This document shows positions 18,162 through 27,648 of a DNA stretch of 64,000 nucleotides, in pieces. Source of the DNA: Caballeronia sp. GAFFF1. Lineage in GTDB: Bacteria; Pseudomonadota; Gammaproteobacteria; Burkholderiales; Burkholderiaceae. The stretch covers positions 243,112 to 307,111 of the forward strand of contig NZ_JALQEM010000031.1 of the NCBI RefSeq assembly GCF_023630705.1, read 5' to 3'. The notes under the pieces were generated by a model. That model was not told the origin of the DNA, did no database searches, and saw nothing but the letters and a program-made list of their open reading frames with translations. Numbering within the stretch: position 1 is the stretch's first letter; each line of letters begins with the position of its first letter. A program made the position numbers and the translations under genes.

Positions 18162-19127
18162 GTGGGCGTCAACTTCGACCTCAACGACTTGCAGGCATTC
18201 AGAGCTGTGGTGGAACTGGGCAGCTTTCGAAAGGCAGCCGAGGCGGTGAACATCTCCCAGCCAGCCCTGAGCCGCCGGATCGACAAGCTGGAGGAAGCGC
18301 TCGGCGTCCGTCTCTTCGAACGCACCACGCGCAGCGTGACGCTCACGACTGTCGGCCGGGCATTTGCGCCGAGCGCGGAACAGCTGCTGGACGATCTCGA
18401 TGTCGCCCTGCTCGGCATCCGCGATGTCTCATCGAGCCGATTGGGTCATGTCACCATTGCCTGTGTGCCATCCGTGGCCTACTACTTTCTCCCGAGCGCG
18501 GTTGCGAGCTTCCATCGCCGATTTCCGCGCATCAGGGTGAAATTATTCGATGCGAGCGCGAACGAGGTGCTCTCCGCCGTTCTCAGCGGCGAGGCTGATT
18601 TCGGCGTCAGCTTCATGGGAAGCCAGGAGTCCGAGGTCGACTTCAAAGTGCTGCTGCAGGAGCAGTTCGTCGCGGCTTGCCGTCGTGACCACCCGCTCGC
18701 GCGCAAGAAACGCGTGACCTGGAACGAACTCTACGAGCACGAATACGTTTCCGTGGACAAGACGTCGGGCAATCGTCTGTTGCTCGATCAGGCTCTTTCG
18801 GCCGTGTCGCCGCGCGCGCCGAGCGTGTGCGAAACGCGTCACGTCACGACCATGCTCGGTCTAGTGGAAGCGGGCCTCGGCGTGGCCGCCGTACCGTCGA
18901 TGGCCATGCCTGGACGAAATCATCACATCCTCACGAGTGTGCCGCTGGTGGATCCTGTCGTGAAGCGGCGAGTAGGCATTGTGAGGCGCCGCGGACGTAC
19001 GCTCACGCCAGCCGCGCAGGAGTTTCATCAAACGATTCTGGATATAAGAGGCGATGTCGCAAGCAGCGGCACATTGACCGACGACGTAGCGCGCAAAGCG
19101 CGCCCGAGCAGGAAGCCCGCGTCGTGA
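18162..19127 (+). CDS. LysR-family transcriptional regulator
   Basis: A 321-residue LTTR beginning with GTG 18162. The N-terminal HTH is LNDLQAFRAVVELGSFRKAA plus NISQPALSRRIDKLEEALG. The effector domain has the usual LGHVTIACVPSV, SGEADFGVSF and LGLVEAGLGVAAVPSMAM elements. Its stop overlaps the GTG start of the DctA/GltP-like symporter, so regulator and transporter are coupled. It is a candidate for binding the T-N11-A dyads at 22675-22701 and 27067-27093, but that link is inference. Confidence 0.9.
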   Translation: MGVNFDLNDLQAFRAVVELGSFRKAAEAVNISQPALSRRIDKLEEALGVRLFERTTRSVTLTTVGRAFAPSAEQLLDDLDVALLGIRDVSSSRLGHVTIACVPSVAYYFLPSAVASFHRRFPRIRVKLFDASANEVLSAVLSGEADFGVSFMGSQESEVDFKVLLQEQFVAACRRDHPLARKKRVTWNELYEHEYVSVDKTSGNRLLLDQALSAVSPRAPSVCETRHVTTMLGLVEAGLGVAAVPSMAMPGRNHHILTSVPLVDPVVKRRVGIVRRRGRTLTPAAQEFHQTILDIRGDVASSGTLTDDVARKARPSRKPAS

Positions 19128-20428
19128 GGGTGGCGAGAACGCTCCGTCTGCTCTATGTGCAGGTCGTGCTGGGCATGTTGCTCGGCATGGCGCTCGGGCA
19201 CTTCTGGCCGCAAGCCGGCTCGCTCCTCAAGCCTGTCAGCGACGGCTTCGTCGGCCTCGTAAGGATGATGATCACGCCGATCGTCTTCTGCACGATCGTC
19301 TCCGGAATCACCTCTGTGGCGAGCGGAAAGGCAATCGGTCGCGTGATCTTCCGGGCGCTGGGACTCTTCTATTTTCTGACTGCCGTGGCGCTCGCGCTGG
19401 GACTCATCACGGCCTTTACGATGCGGCCCGGCGCGGGCATGCATATCGACGCCCGAGGTCTCGATACGACAATCCTCGCGCAGTATGTGAAGCAGGCGCA
19501 TCCGGATGGCTTCGTCGCCTTCGCACTGAACGTCATCCCCGATACGATGCTTGGCGCCTTCGAGAAAGGCGAGGTGCTGCCGGTGCTGCTGCTCTCGCTG
19601 CTTTTCGGCTTCGCACTCAATCTGCATCCGCGTTCAGGCCGGCCTGTGCTCGCGCTCATCGATGGCATCGCGCAGGCGCTGTTTCGCATCCTCGCAATGA
19701 TCATGCGGCTTGCGCCGCTCGGCGCATTCGGCGCGATGGCTTTCACGGTGGGTCGCTTCGGGATTCATTCGGTCGGCTCCCTCGGCATGTTGATGGTCTC
19801 GTTCTACCTGGCATGCGTGCTGTTCGTCGCGCTTGTCCTCGCTCCGCTCGCGCGCCTGCACGGCTTCGCGCTGTGGCGGCTCTTGCGTTTTCTGCGCGAG
19901 GAATTGCTCATTGTCCTGGCGACTTCGTCGACGGAACCGGTGTTGCCGCGCCTGCTCACGAAGCTGGAGATGCTCGGCTGCGACAAGGGCGTCGTCGGAC
20001 TTGTGTTGCCCGCGGGCTATTCTTTCAATCTCGACGGCACCGCGATCTATCTGACGCTGGCTTCCATGTTCATCGCGCAGGCGTGCGACGTCTCGCTCGG
20101 TGCGTCGCAGATCGCGATGATGCTCGCGGTCATGCTGCTGACGTCCAAAGGAGCGGCGGGCGTGGCCGGGAGCGGCCTGGTGGCGCTCGTCGCGACGCTG
20201 GCCGTAATTCCGGATCTCCCTCTGGCGGGAGTGGCGCTACTGGTGGGTATCGACCGCTTCATGTCCGAAGCGCGGGCGCTCACGAGCGTGGTCAGCAACG
20301 CGTGCGCGGTGATCTTCGTTTCGATGTGGGATGGCGCCTGCGATCGCGCGCGTCTTGCGCAAATGCTGCGCGCGCCGGCGCCGGGCGACGCCACACAGGA
20401 CCACGCAAGCAGTACCTCGGGAAGCTGA
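19124..20428 (+). CDS. Dicarboxylate/amino acid:cation symporter (DctA/GltP family)
   Basis: A 434-residue DAACS-family carrier. Landmarks are the start LLYVQVVLGMLLGMALGHFW, the MITPIVFCTIVSGI segment, the re-entrant loop with ATSSTEPVLPRL (serine-rich motif), AGYSFNLDGTAIY (cation/substrate site) and TSKGAAGVAGSG. It takes up C4-dicarboxylates or acidic amino acids with Na+ or H+ across the inner membrane. GTG 19124 is the only plausible start that matches the family N-terminus and overlaps the LysR stop. It converges with the binding-protein gene at 20443. Confidence 0.88.
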   Translation: MRVARTLRLLYVQVVLGMLLGMALGHFWPQAGSLLKPVSDGFVGLVRMMITPIVFCTIVSGITSVASGKAIGRVIFRALGLFYFLTAVALALGLITAFTMRPGAGMHIDARGLDTTILAQYVKQAHPDGFVAFALNVIPDTMLGAFEKGEVLPVLLLSLLFGFALNLHPRSGRPVLALIDGIAQALFRILAMIMRLAPLGAFGAMAFTVGRFGIHSVGSLGMLMVSFYLACVLFVALVLAPLARLHGFALWRLLRFLREELLIVLATSSTEPVLPRLLTKLEMLGCDKGVVGLVLPAGYSFNLDGTAIYLTLASMFIAQACDVSLGASQIAMMLAVMLLTSKGAAGVAGSGLVALVATLAVIPDLPLAGVALLVGIDRFMSEARALTSVVSNACAVIFVSMWDGACDRARLAQMLRAPAPGDATQDHASSTSGS

Positions 20429-20442
20429 CGGCGAAGGTTAGA

Positions 20443-21225
20443 TCAATGCGCGGCGACGCTATCGAGCCCGGTCGATTTCACATCGGCCTGCACGCCGGGC
20501 GACGCCAGATAGTCGAGGAGCGCCTTTGCTTCCTTCGGATGCTGCGCGCTCACCGGAATGCCGGCGGCAAAACGCGTGACAGACTGCAAAGACTCCGGAA
20601 TCTTTCCGACGAACGTCGCGCCCTTGACCGGCAGTAACTCGCTCACCTGCTGAAAGCCGATCTCGTAATCGCCGTTCGCGACAACCGAGGCCACCGGTAT
20701 GCGCGGAATCATCTTCGCCTTGGGTTTGACCTGATCCTCGATACCGAGCTTCGTGAACAGTTCCCGCTCGATATAGACACCGCTCGCGCTGTCGGAGTAG
20801 GCGATCGACTTGGCATGCAGCAGAGTCTGCCGGAGGCCTTCCGCCGAGCTGATGTCGGGCTTGGCCGCGCCGTCGCGCACGACCATGCCGATACGCGAGT
20901 CCGCCAGTTCCACGCGCGATGCGGGCACGACCTTGCCCTGCCGGATCAGCTCGTCGAGCGCATAACCGACCATGATGACGGCGTCGGCCGGCTCGCCGCG
21001 TTCGAGGCGATTGGGAATGGCTTCGGGCGATTTGCCCATCGACGGACCCAGCGCGGTGTCGAGCGTGTTGCCCGTCTCGGACGCGAACCGGGGACCGAGC
21101 ACCTTGTACGCCGCGGTGAAGCCACCCGAACTCATCACGTGCAGGTCGGCGGCCTGTACGCTGGACGCAACGGCCGAGGTGGCGATGAGCGCCGCCGCGC
21201 ATAGTTTGGAAAGCACGTTTTTCAT
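20443..21225 (-). CDS. Periplasmic substrate-binding protein (ModA-like fold)
   Basis: A 260-residue secreted protein. Residues 1-26 are a Sec signal peptide (MKNVLSKLCAAALIATSAVA, cleavage near VQAAD). The mature part resembles the molybdate/solute-binding PBP type II group: LHVMSSGGFTAAYKVLGPRF, ADAVIMVGYALDELI and KSIAYSDSASGVYIERELF. No ABC permease or ATPase accompanies it. It is the last gene downstream of the citrate-type transporter. It may be a sensor or scavenging protein for the same carboxylate. ATG 21225 was chosen because a start at 21264 would bury the signal peptide. Confidence 0.8.
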   Translation of the reverse strand: MKNVLSKLCAAALIATSAVASSVQAADLHVMSSGGFTAAYKVLGPRFASETGNTLDTALGPSMGKSPEAIPNRLERGEPADAVIMVGYALDELIRQGKVVPASRVELADSRIGMVVRDGAAKPDISSAEGLRQTLLHAKSIAYSDSASGVYIERELFTKLGIEDQVKPKAKMIPRIPVASVVANGDYEIGFQQVSELLPVKGATFVGKIPESLQSVTRFAAGIPVSAQHPKEAKALLDYLASPGVQADVKSTGLDSVAAH

Positions 21226-21275
21226 GATCGAAGTCGTGTAGGGTTCGATAGACGCTTTTTGCAACGAGCGTCGCG

Positions 21276-22574
21276 TCAGTGCGCCGGAGTCAGCGTTGCT
21301 GCGCGCCGGCGATAGAGCGCGAACGTCGCCAGAAGCGCGCAGCCGGCGGCGAAGCTCATCCAGTATCCGGGTGCCGCCTTGTCGCCGGTCATGTGAATGA
21401 GCGCCGTCGAGATGGCTGGCGTGAAGCCGCCGAACACCGCCGTCGCAAGGCTGTATGCAAGCGAAAAGCCCGCCACGCGCACCTCGACCGGCATCACTTC
21501 GGTCAGCGAGACGACCATCGCGCCGTTATACATGCCGTACATGAATGAGAGCCAAAGCAGCACGAACAGCATGTTGATGAAGCTCGGCGCGTGGGCGAGT
21601 ATCGACAGTGCGGGGTATGCGGTTGCGATAGCGAGCAACGTCATGCCGACGAGCAGCGGCCTGCGGCCGATCTTGTCCGAGAGCGCCCCGCCGATCGGCA
21701 GCCACACGAAGTTCGACACGGCTACGCACAAGGTCACGAGCAGACTGTCCGCCGTGCTCAGATGCAGGACCGTCTTGCCGAAAGTCGGCGCATACACCGT
21801 GATGAGATAGAAGCTCGAGGTAGTCATCGCCACCAGCATCATGCCGGCGATCACGGCGGCCCAGTTGTGCGCCAGCGTGCGGAACACTTCCTTCATGCTC
21901 GGGCGATGCTGGCGTGCCTTGAACTCCTGCGTTTCTTCCAGATTGCGACGCAGCATGAAGATGAACGGCACGATCATGCAGCCGACGAAAAACGGCACGC
22001 GCCATCCCCAGCTCGCGATGGCCGCGGTGTCGAGGGACTGGTTGAGCGCAAAGCCAAGCGCCGCGGCAACGACGATCGCAACCTGCTGGCTCGCGGACTG
22101 CCAGCTCGTGAAGAAGCCCTTGCGGCCAGGCGTGGCCATCTCCGCGAGATAGACCGACACGCCACCCAGTTCAGCGCCTGCGGAGAACCCCTGCAGCAAA
22201 CGTCCGACGAGCACGAGCGCGGGTGCCAGAAGACCGATGGTCGCATAGCCCGGCACGAATGCGATCAGGATGGTGCCGCTCGCCATGATGGAAAGCGTGA
22301 CGATCAGACCCTTGCGGCGGCCGACATCGTCGATGTAGGCGCCAAGCACGATCGCGCCCAGCGGACGCATCAGGAATCCGGCGCCGAACACCGCGAACGT
22401 CATCATCAGCGAAGCGAATTCACTCGATGCCGGAAAGAACACGCCGGCGATTTGCGTCGCGTAGAAGCCGAACAGGAAGAAGTCGAACTGCTCCAGGAAA
22501 TTGCCGGCCGTTACGCGGAAAACCGCCGCAGCCTTTGAATGTCCCGGCGAAAGGGTCGAAGGTGAGGGATGCAT
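21276..22574 (-). CDS. MHS-family MFS transporter, citrate/tricarballylate:H+ symporter type
   Basis: A 432-residue inner-membrane protein with about 12 hydrophobic segments. The N-terminal [19 protein letters not shown] motif is the citrate-transporter version of the MHS signature. [20 protein letters not shown] and SDKIGRRP are the standard MFS motifs. Citrate:H+ and tricarballylate:H+ symporters share this N-terminus, so citrate or a related tricarboxylate is the likely substrate. The adjacent ATP-citrate-lyase-like genes on the same strand fit. A conserved dyad block lies 76-127 bp upstream. Confidence 0.85.
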   Translation of the reverse strand: MHPSPSTLSPGHSKAAAVFRVTAGNFLEQFDFFLFGFYATQIAGVFFPASSEFASLMMTFAVFGAGFLMRPLGAIVLGAYIDDVGRRKGLIVTLSIMASGTILIAFVPGYATIGLLAPALVLVGRLLQGFSAGAELGGVSVYLAEMATPGRKGFFTSWQSASQQVAIVVAAALGFALNQSLDTAAIASWGWRVPFFVGCMIVPFIFMLRRNLEETQEFKARQHRPSMKEVFRTLAHNWAAVIAGMMLVAMTTSSFYLITVYAPTFGKTVLHLSTADSLLVTLCVAVSNFVWLPIGGALSDKIGRRPLLVGMTLLAIATAYPALSILAHAPSFINMLFVLLWLSFMYGMYNGAMVVSLTEVMPVEVRVAGFSLAYSLATAVFGGFTPAISTALIHMTGDKAAPGYWMSFAAGCALLATFALYRRRAATLTPAH

Positions 22575-22649
22575 CGATGTGTCTCCTGAAGTCCCGAAAT
22601 TTGCGGTCTGTCCGCTCTTGTATTTCAGGGATGATGGCTTGTCGCCATC

Positions 22650-22701
22650 AAAACGATAAGTGCAATGTTCTCAACGATTGATGTTCGGTGGTTATCAATC
22701 G
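22650..22701. promoter_or_regulatory. Conserved 52-bp operator block A (upstream of citrate-type transporter)
   Basis: The block shares 41 of 52 positions with block B at 27042-27093. It contains AAGTGCAAT and the dyad CGATTGAT-N11-ATCAATCG at 22675-22701. The T-N11-A geometry is that of LysR-type regulator boxes. It lies in the 168-bp gap before the transporter gene. Confidence 0.75.
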
Positions 22702-22742
22702 CCGGAAACGGTCGGCTCGGCCGACCTCCCGGATGTCAGCGC

Positions 22743-25442
22743 TCAGGCCACGAAACGGCACTGTGAAGCGGGCGTGCGCGTGTCCATGTTGCGGCCGCGG
22801 TTCAGGTGATCGTCGATTTCCGCGGCGCAGCCGAGCATGCGCGGATACAGAAAGATCGTGAACGCGGCAGTTTCGAGATCCGCCTCGCTGAATGCGCCGC
22901 GCTTCAGCGGCTGCCACAGCATTTTCAGCAGCAGCGCGGCGATCACGGCATCGACATTCACGCAGTAGACGTTGCGCGAGACGCCCGCGTCGAACAAGGC
23001 CTGCACCAGCGCGCGGTAGTACGCATGAAACGCGTTGTACTCGCCTCGCGCCTCGTACAGCTCGGCGATGAACACCTCGCGCGGATCGAGATTCACCGGC
23101 TTGTCCTTGAAAACCGGGTGATTGACGCCCGGCAGCTTGGCAATGTCGAGGCTGCCGGCCTGCTTCTGGCTCGCCTTGTATCGCGCGTAATGCTCGACGG
23201 AACGCAGCGCGAGCGCTTCGAGATCGACGCCGTGATGCGGGTCCGCGGGATCGTCGAGGGCGCTGTCGCGAAACGCATCGTTGAGAAAGGCGATGCCTTC
23301 GTAGCCGTTGCCACCGTGCGTATAGCCGGTGTGCGTCAGAAAACCGGTCAGCGCCTTGTTCAATTGCACGCGTTCGGGCGATTCGGGGCCATCGGCCGAT
23401 ACCGCGCCCTTCGCGCCTTGCGCCGAGATCGCGCCCGGTCCGTTCGTGAGCAGCAATCCGGTCAGCGTCCTGAAAGCGAACAGGTCGTCGGCGGACGGTT
23501 CGAGGCCGAGCAGCGCCGCGAACGCGATTTCCGTCAGCGAGCGCTCGCCGAACAACGCCTCGGTGGAGAGGTCGCAGAAGCTGTCCGGACGATGGCGCGA
23601 CGCGTCCGCCGACGCGCCGATCAGCGTGCCGAAGAGCGTCGTCCACCATGGCAGGCTCTCCGCCGTCAGACGCGAGATGCGCTTGCGCATGAGCGGGCCC
23701 CAGGCGAGTGTCGTCGTGATTGCCGCGAGCACGGCGTCCGCGCGCGGATGGCCCGGGCCGCCGGCAATCCATCGCACGAACACGGAACTCACGCCACGAG
23801 CGGCAAGGCCGGCGAGCATGGCTTCGGCCTTCGGATCGGGCTCATCGGAAAACAGTGTCGCGCTGCCTTCGGTGTCGATCGCGTCGATGTCGAAGTCGTC
23901 GTCGAACGCGTCAACGAGTTTTGCCGCGGCGAAGCGGTCGATCATCAGCCTGGCCGCCTCGCGCGCCGCTCGCTGGCGATTCGGCCCGACGATCGCGGCG
24001 GCGGCGGCGAGCACCGCGTTGGGCGCATTGCCCGCCTCCCGCGCCGCCTGCGCCGCGCCCAGTTCAGGCGTGCCGTACAGGTTCACCGCCGCGCCGACCG
24101 CGACGTTCATGAGTTTCTCGTCGTTCGCGCCGCCGAACTCGTGCAACAGCGCGAGGCAGACGTTCGCTTCGAAGGAATGCTTTGCCGCTTCGAGCATCGA
24201 TAGGCCGTGCAGGCTGCTCACCTGAGTCTTCGCATCCATCTGCGAGGCGCCCGATGCATCCTTCAATGGCTGACGCGGCGGAATCGCGCCGATCTGGTCG
24301 TTCACACGCGCGACTTGTTCGTCATAGGGCGCGACAGCTTTCACCACCGCAAGCGCGAGATCGTCGGGCAATTGGAGCCCCTGATCGGAGCCGAACCACG
24401 GCTTGAGCGCGAGATTGCCCTCGGGCTCGAAGTCGGGCAATGTGGCGTTCGCCCGCATTACCGCCGTGAGCGCGGCGGGAATATGAGCGATGTTCGTCAC
24501 CACCGCGCCCTTCGCCGAGCAGCACGGATCGCCGGGTGTGAAGAGCCGTTCGACGCCGAATTTCTCCTTGAACCAGCGTTCCTTTGCGAGCGCATCGTCG
24601 GCGCCGCCCGCCATGGCGCCGGCATGTCCCACCGCGCGCGTCAGACGGCTTTTCCAGCGGCCCACCACGCACGCGACCACGGGTTTCGTGAAGTCTGCGT
24701 CGGCCTCGTAGTAACCGCCGGGCTCGCAGTACAACACGGCTGCCTTGCTACGCGCGTCGTTTGCAAGCGCGAAGGCGAATTCCGGCGCGGCATAGTGGAT
24801 GTAGACGTCCTTCCCGCTGGAAATGACCGTCGAAGTGCCCCAGCCGCTCATGCGCAGGTACTGCGCAATCGTGGTGCTGAAGCCGCCGGAGTTCGAGAAG
24901 ATCGCAATCGACCCCTGGCGCAAGGTCGCGCCCGGATCGTCGCCGCCGAGCGCGCCGCCGATGCGCACGCGCTGCCAGGAGTCCGCCACGCCCAGCCCGT
25001 TTGCGCCGAAGATGTCGATGCCCGCCTGCTGGCCCATGGCGCGGATCTCACGCGCATCGTGCACGGCGATCTTCTCCGTGATGATGAAGATCTTGCGCAG
25101 ATCAGGATTCACGCGGATCAGTTCAGCCACGCCGTCGCGCGCTGCCGAAGGCGGCAGATAGACCACGCCGCAGTTGAACCGATGCCCGGCCTCCAGCCCT
25201 TCTCTTACGTTGTTGAAGACCGGGATATCGCCTGCGGGCGTCGCAAGCACCTGTCCGCCTTTGCCGGGCGCCGTGCCGAAGACGACATTTCCTCCCGAGA
25301 AAGCGTGGCTCACCGGCGTCACGTCCGATGATTCGCCACCAAGAATATTGAGCACGCAGACGCGGTCTTCGCGCGTTGCGATATCCGCCAGCGACTGAAT
25401 TCCGACGAAGTATTTGAAACGACTATTGCCTTGCTTGTGCAT
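22743..25442 (-). CDS. ATP-citrate lyase-like large subunit (CoA-binding/succinyl-CoA-synthetase alpha plus citrate-synthase-fold domains)
   Basis: An 899-residue protein. The N-terminal half resembles the CoA-binding and phosphohistidine parts of ATP-citrate lyase: APGKGGQVLATPAGDIPVF, the YCEPGGYYE loop and VGHAGAMAGGADD, whose GHAGA His would be phosphorylated. The C-terminal half has the citryl-CoA lyase (citrate-synthase) fold: GYTHGGNGYEG, PGVNHPVFKDKP with the expected catalytic His, and VNVDAVIAALLLKM with the catalytic Asp. Together with the partner at 25454 it would cleave citrate to acetyl-CoA and oxaloacetate using ATP and CoA. ATG 25442 has GGAG upstream and follows the partner by 11 bp. 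A different citrate-like substrate is possible. Confidence 0.82.
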   Translation of the reverse strand: MHKQGNSRFKYFVGIQSLADIATREDRVCVLNILGGESSDVTPVSHAFSGGNVVFGTAPGKGGQVLATPAGDIPVFNNVREGLEAGHRFNCGVVYLPPSAARDGVAELIRVNPDLRKIFIITEKIAVHDAREIRAMGQQAGIDIFGANGLGVADSWQRVRIGGALGGDDPGATLRQGSIAIFSNSGGFSTTIAQYLRMSGWGTSTVISSGKDVYIHYAAPEFAFALANDARSKAAVLYCEPGGYYEADADFTKPVVACVVGRWKSRLTRAVGHAGAMAGGADDALAKERWFKEKFGVERLFTPGDPCCSAKGAVVTNIAHIPAALTAVMRANATLPDFEPEGNLALKPWFGSDQGLQLPDDLALAVVKAVAPYDEQVARVNDQIGAIPPRQPLKDASGASQMDAKTQVSSLHGLSMLEAAKHSFEANVCLALLHEFGGANDEKLMNVAVGAAVNLYGTPELGAAQAAREAGNAPNAVLAAAAAIVGPNRQRAAREAARLMIDRFAAAKLVDAFDDDFDIDAIDTEGSATLFSDEPDPKAEAMLAGLAARGVSSVFVRWIAGGPGHPRADAVLAAITTTLAWGPLMRKRISRLTAESLPWWTTLFGTLIGASADASRHRPDSFCDLSTEALFGERSLTEIAFAALLGLEPSADDLFAFRTLTGLLLTNGPGAISAQGAKGAVSADGPESPERVQLNKALTGFLTHTGYTHGGNGYEGIAFLNDAFRDSALDDPADPHHGVDLEALALRSVEHYARYKASQKQAGSLDIAKLPGVNHPVFKDKPVNLDPREVFIAELYEARGEYNAFHAYYRALVQALFDAGVSRNVYCVNVDAVIAALLLKMLWQPLKRGAFSEADLETAAFTIFLYPRMLGCAAEIDDHLNRGRNMDTRTPASQCRFVA

Positions 25443-25453
25443 GTCCGCTCTCC

Positions 25454-26752
25454 TCAAACCGATGCCGTATGCGATTGCGCGTCGCGCGCGCCGATGCGCG
25501 CCGCCACTTGCGCGCGTCCGCCCGACTGCATCCATGTATCGGCACGGCGCGCGTACTGGATCACTTCGCTGATGTCGGAGTCGAAGCCAAAAAGGCGATA
25601 CGGCAGGCCGAGCGAATCGCAGGTGTCGCGCAGCGCGGACATGCCGCGCACGAGGTTGGGACCGCCGCGTCCGAGCACGACATAAAGCGGCGTCGGTCCA
25701 TGCTCGCTGAAGTGCTCGCGCAGCGCATCGGCCATCGCGCGCAGGGTTTCGAAGATGTCGGTGTTGTTGGACTTGCCGCCGATGATGAACAGCACATTCG
25801 ACTGCTTCAGCCAGTGTCGGAAGCAGATGCGCGCCACTTCCTTCATCTTTTCGTACGGAGGATTGCCGCCGAAGTCCGACGAGATGATCGCCGCATCGCC
25901 GAGCATTTCGGTGACGAGCGAGTTCGCGCCGCCGCCGAACGTGGGCGCGAGGATCGTGCCCTTGTCGTTGATCACGTAGACATCGCTTTGCCCCTGGTGC
26001 GTGCGCAACTGATTGATCTCCTGTTCGAAATCCGAGTAGTCGGCGGCGAACAGATGCGGTGGCAGGCCGAGCCGCGAGAAGCGTGGATCGTCGCGATCGA
26101 ATCCGCACTTAAAGTCGCATGCGACGGGCGTGAGACGTCCCTTCTTGTCCTCGCGCATGCGGATCGGGTTGAGTTCGAGCGTCGTCATCCCGAAGTCGTG
26201 GAACAGTTCCCAGAGCTTCGGCAACTGCTGCACGAGCGGCGAGATGATCTCGCGCGGCGCGCCGATCTCGCTCAACGCATTCGCGACGACGAACGCCTTC
26301 AATCCGGTCAGCGCATCGAACGGCACCATCGCGACGTGCTTCGGGTCGACTTCCTCGATGTCCATGCCGCCCATGTGCGAAAGCGTCATGGTCGGCGCGC
26401 GGAATCGCGTGGAGTCAGTGATTGAGAAATAAACTTCGTGCTTGGCCGGCACGCCCGCTTCGAACGTCACCCCGTTTGCCTTGGCTTTCACATGACCGAC
26501 GGCGTGTTCGGCGAAGTACAGTCGTTCCTTTTCGGCGAGCGCCGTCTTGAGATCCGTTGCGCGGCCGAGCAGGCCCGCTTTGCCCTTCTTGCCCACGCCA
26601 CCCTTGAAAACCGGCTTGATGAATATCTGGCCGTGTCGGTCGATGAGCGACTTGATCTCTTCCTCGCTGGCGCCCGGGCCTAGCACTTCGCTCGACGGAA
26701 AGCCGACGAATTGCAACAGGCGCGTGCCGTGCAACATTCCGGTGATCTGCAT
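25454..26752 (-). CDS. ATP-citrate lyase-like small subunit (ATP-grasp plus citrate-binding domain)
   Basis: A 432-residue protein. Residues 1-240 form an ATP-grasp domain like succinyl-CoA synthetase beta (IFIKPVFKGGVGKKGKAG, and MTTLELNPIRM with the ELNP metal motif). Residues 260-400 resemble the ATP-citrate-lyase citrate-binding domain (TFGGGANSLVTEMLGD, IISSDFGGNPPYEKMKEVA). It would phosphorylate the His of the large subunit and bind citrate. It is the first gene of the pair; the operator block B lies about 290-340 bp upstream. The two-gene split resembles the bacterial AclBA arrangement, but the subunit boundaries differ, so gene symbols are withheld. Confidence 0.82.
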   Translation of the reverse strand: MQITGMLHGTRLLQFVGFPSSEVLGPGASEEEIKSLIDRHGQIFIKPVFKGGVGKKGKAGLLGRATDLKTALAEKERLYFAEHAVGHVKAKANGVTFEAGVPAKHEVYFSITDSTRFRAPTMTLSHMGGMDIEEVDPKHVAMVPFDALTGLKAFVVANALSEIGAPREIISPLVQQLPKLWELFHDFGMTTLELNPIRMREDKKGRLTPVACDFKCGFDRDDPRFSRLGLPPHLFAADYSDFEQEINQLRTHQGQSDVYVINDKGTILAPTFGGGANSLVTEMLGDAAIISSDFGGNPPYEKMKEVARICFRHWLKQSNVLFIIGGKSNNTDIFETLRAMADALREHFSEHGPTPLYVVLGRGGPNLVRGMSALRDTCDSLGLPYRLFGFDSDISEVIQYARRADTWMQSGGRAQVAARIGARDAQSHTASV

Positions 26753-27214
26753 GTGACGTGTCTCCTGATTTTGAGCAATGACGGATGAAGCGGATACGGA
26801 AGGTCCATTGACTCGCTGCGGCAGGCGCGAGATGCACCGCTGCCGCTAGATGCGCTCGAAAGCGGCGGCAGGACTCAAGTAGCGAGATGGAATACGCGAG
26901 TTATGCGTCGATGACTGTTGACGGCAGCCGCGAACGGGCGTGCACTGGGATGCAGCGAAACGCTACTCCGCGCTTCGTGCCTGTCTCCGACGCGTTCTCT
27001 TTTATGAACGTCTTGAGATCAGATACTTGCGCAAGAAGGTTAAAACAAGAAGTGCAATTTTCGGAAGCATTGATGTTCGGACGTTATCAATGCGGAGAAG
27101 CGGCGTGGAAAATCAGTGCGACGACTCGAGTCAACGTCGAGTCGCGTCACAAGGTCGGCCCCGCGTGCACTTGCCGGCGCATAAAATCCAGCGAAAGCCG
27201 GGTTTCCCACTTAC
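26753..27214. other. Long leader/promoter region of the ATP-citrate-lyase-like operon
   Basis: No gene is supported in this 462-bp stretch. It contains the conserved operator block B (27042-27093). The remaining DNA between that block and the start at 26752 is unusually long for a promoter and could hold a leader transcript, but I see no clear hairpin-plus-T attenuator. Confidence 0.55.
27042..27093. promoter_or_regulatory. Conserved 52-bp operator block B (upstream of ATP-citrate-lyase-like genes)
   Basis: Partner of block A. The dyad is GCATTGAT-N11-ATCAATGC at 27067-27093. The outer two bases of each arm are CG/CG in A and GC/GC in B, that is, changed in a compensating way that keeps the symmetry. 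This supports a protein-binding dyad. Confidence 0.75.
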
Positions 27215-27496
27215 TCACTTCAGCGATGCCGCAGCCGTCGACTGTGCGTAGTCCTCGGGCAGCGAACTGGACCTCAGCACGTTGTCCGGCAGATGCTGCG
27301 CGTCATCCTTCGATACGGCCCCTACGAACTTCCAGCCTGACGGCATCTTCACGAACGTGAAACCCGTCGGTTGATCCACGAACACTGAATAAACAGGGCT
27401 CGCCGGTGAGGCGACAGGCGCAGCACTGCTTGCGAAAGTTGTGATAGGCGCAGCAATGACGAGCGCGGCAGACAAAGCGGCAATAGACGTTTTCAT
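27215..27496 (-). CDS. Small secreted protein of unknown function
   Basis: A 93-residue protein with a clear Sec signal peptide (MKTSIAALSAALVIAAPITT, cleavage near FASSA). The mature part is short, with VYSVFVDQPTGFTFVKMPSG and GWKFVG. ATG 27496 has GGAG seven bases upstream, which decided the start over the in-frame codon at 27556. I do not recognise a family. It is transcribed away from the divergent TetR gene at 27649. Confidence 0.68.
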   Translation of the reverse strand: MKTSIAALSAALVIAAPITTFASSAAPVASPASPVYSVFVDQPTGFTFVKMPSGWKFVGAVSKDDAQHLPDNVLRSSSLPEDYAQSTAAASLK

Positions 27497-27648
27497 GGAA
27501 GCTCCAAAGACCTGGTTTATGTAACGATCGACACATATAGTAAATAGCGCGCGCAATAAGGTCCAGACATTTTGTGACGCTCAACATATAATTGTGAATT
27601 GCATGCACGTCATCAATGCCGCCGCGTGCAGCGGGACCGGGAGACAAT

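Noticed and set aside
22743..26108. A single 1121-residue protein spanning the lyase large subunit and part of its neighbour
   Set aside because: The N-terminal 222 residues are an Arg/His-rich out-of-frame reading of the ATP-grasp gene; the real start at 25442 has GGAG and a family-like N-terminus.
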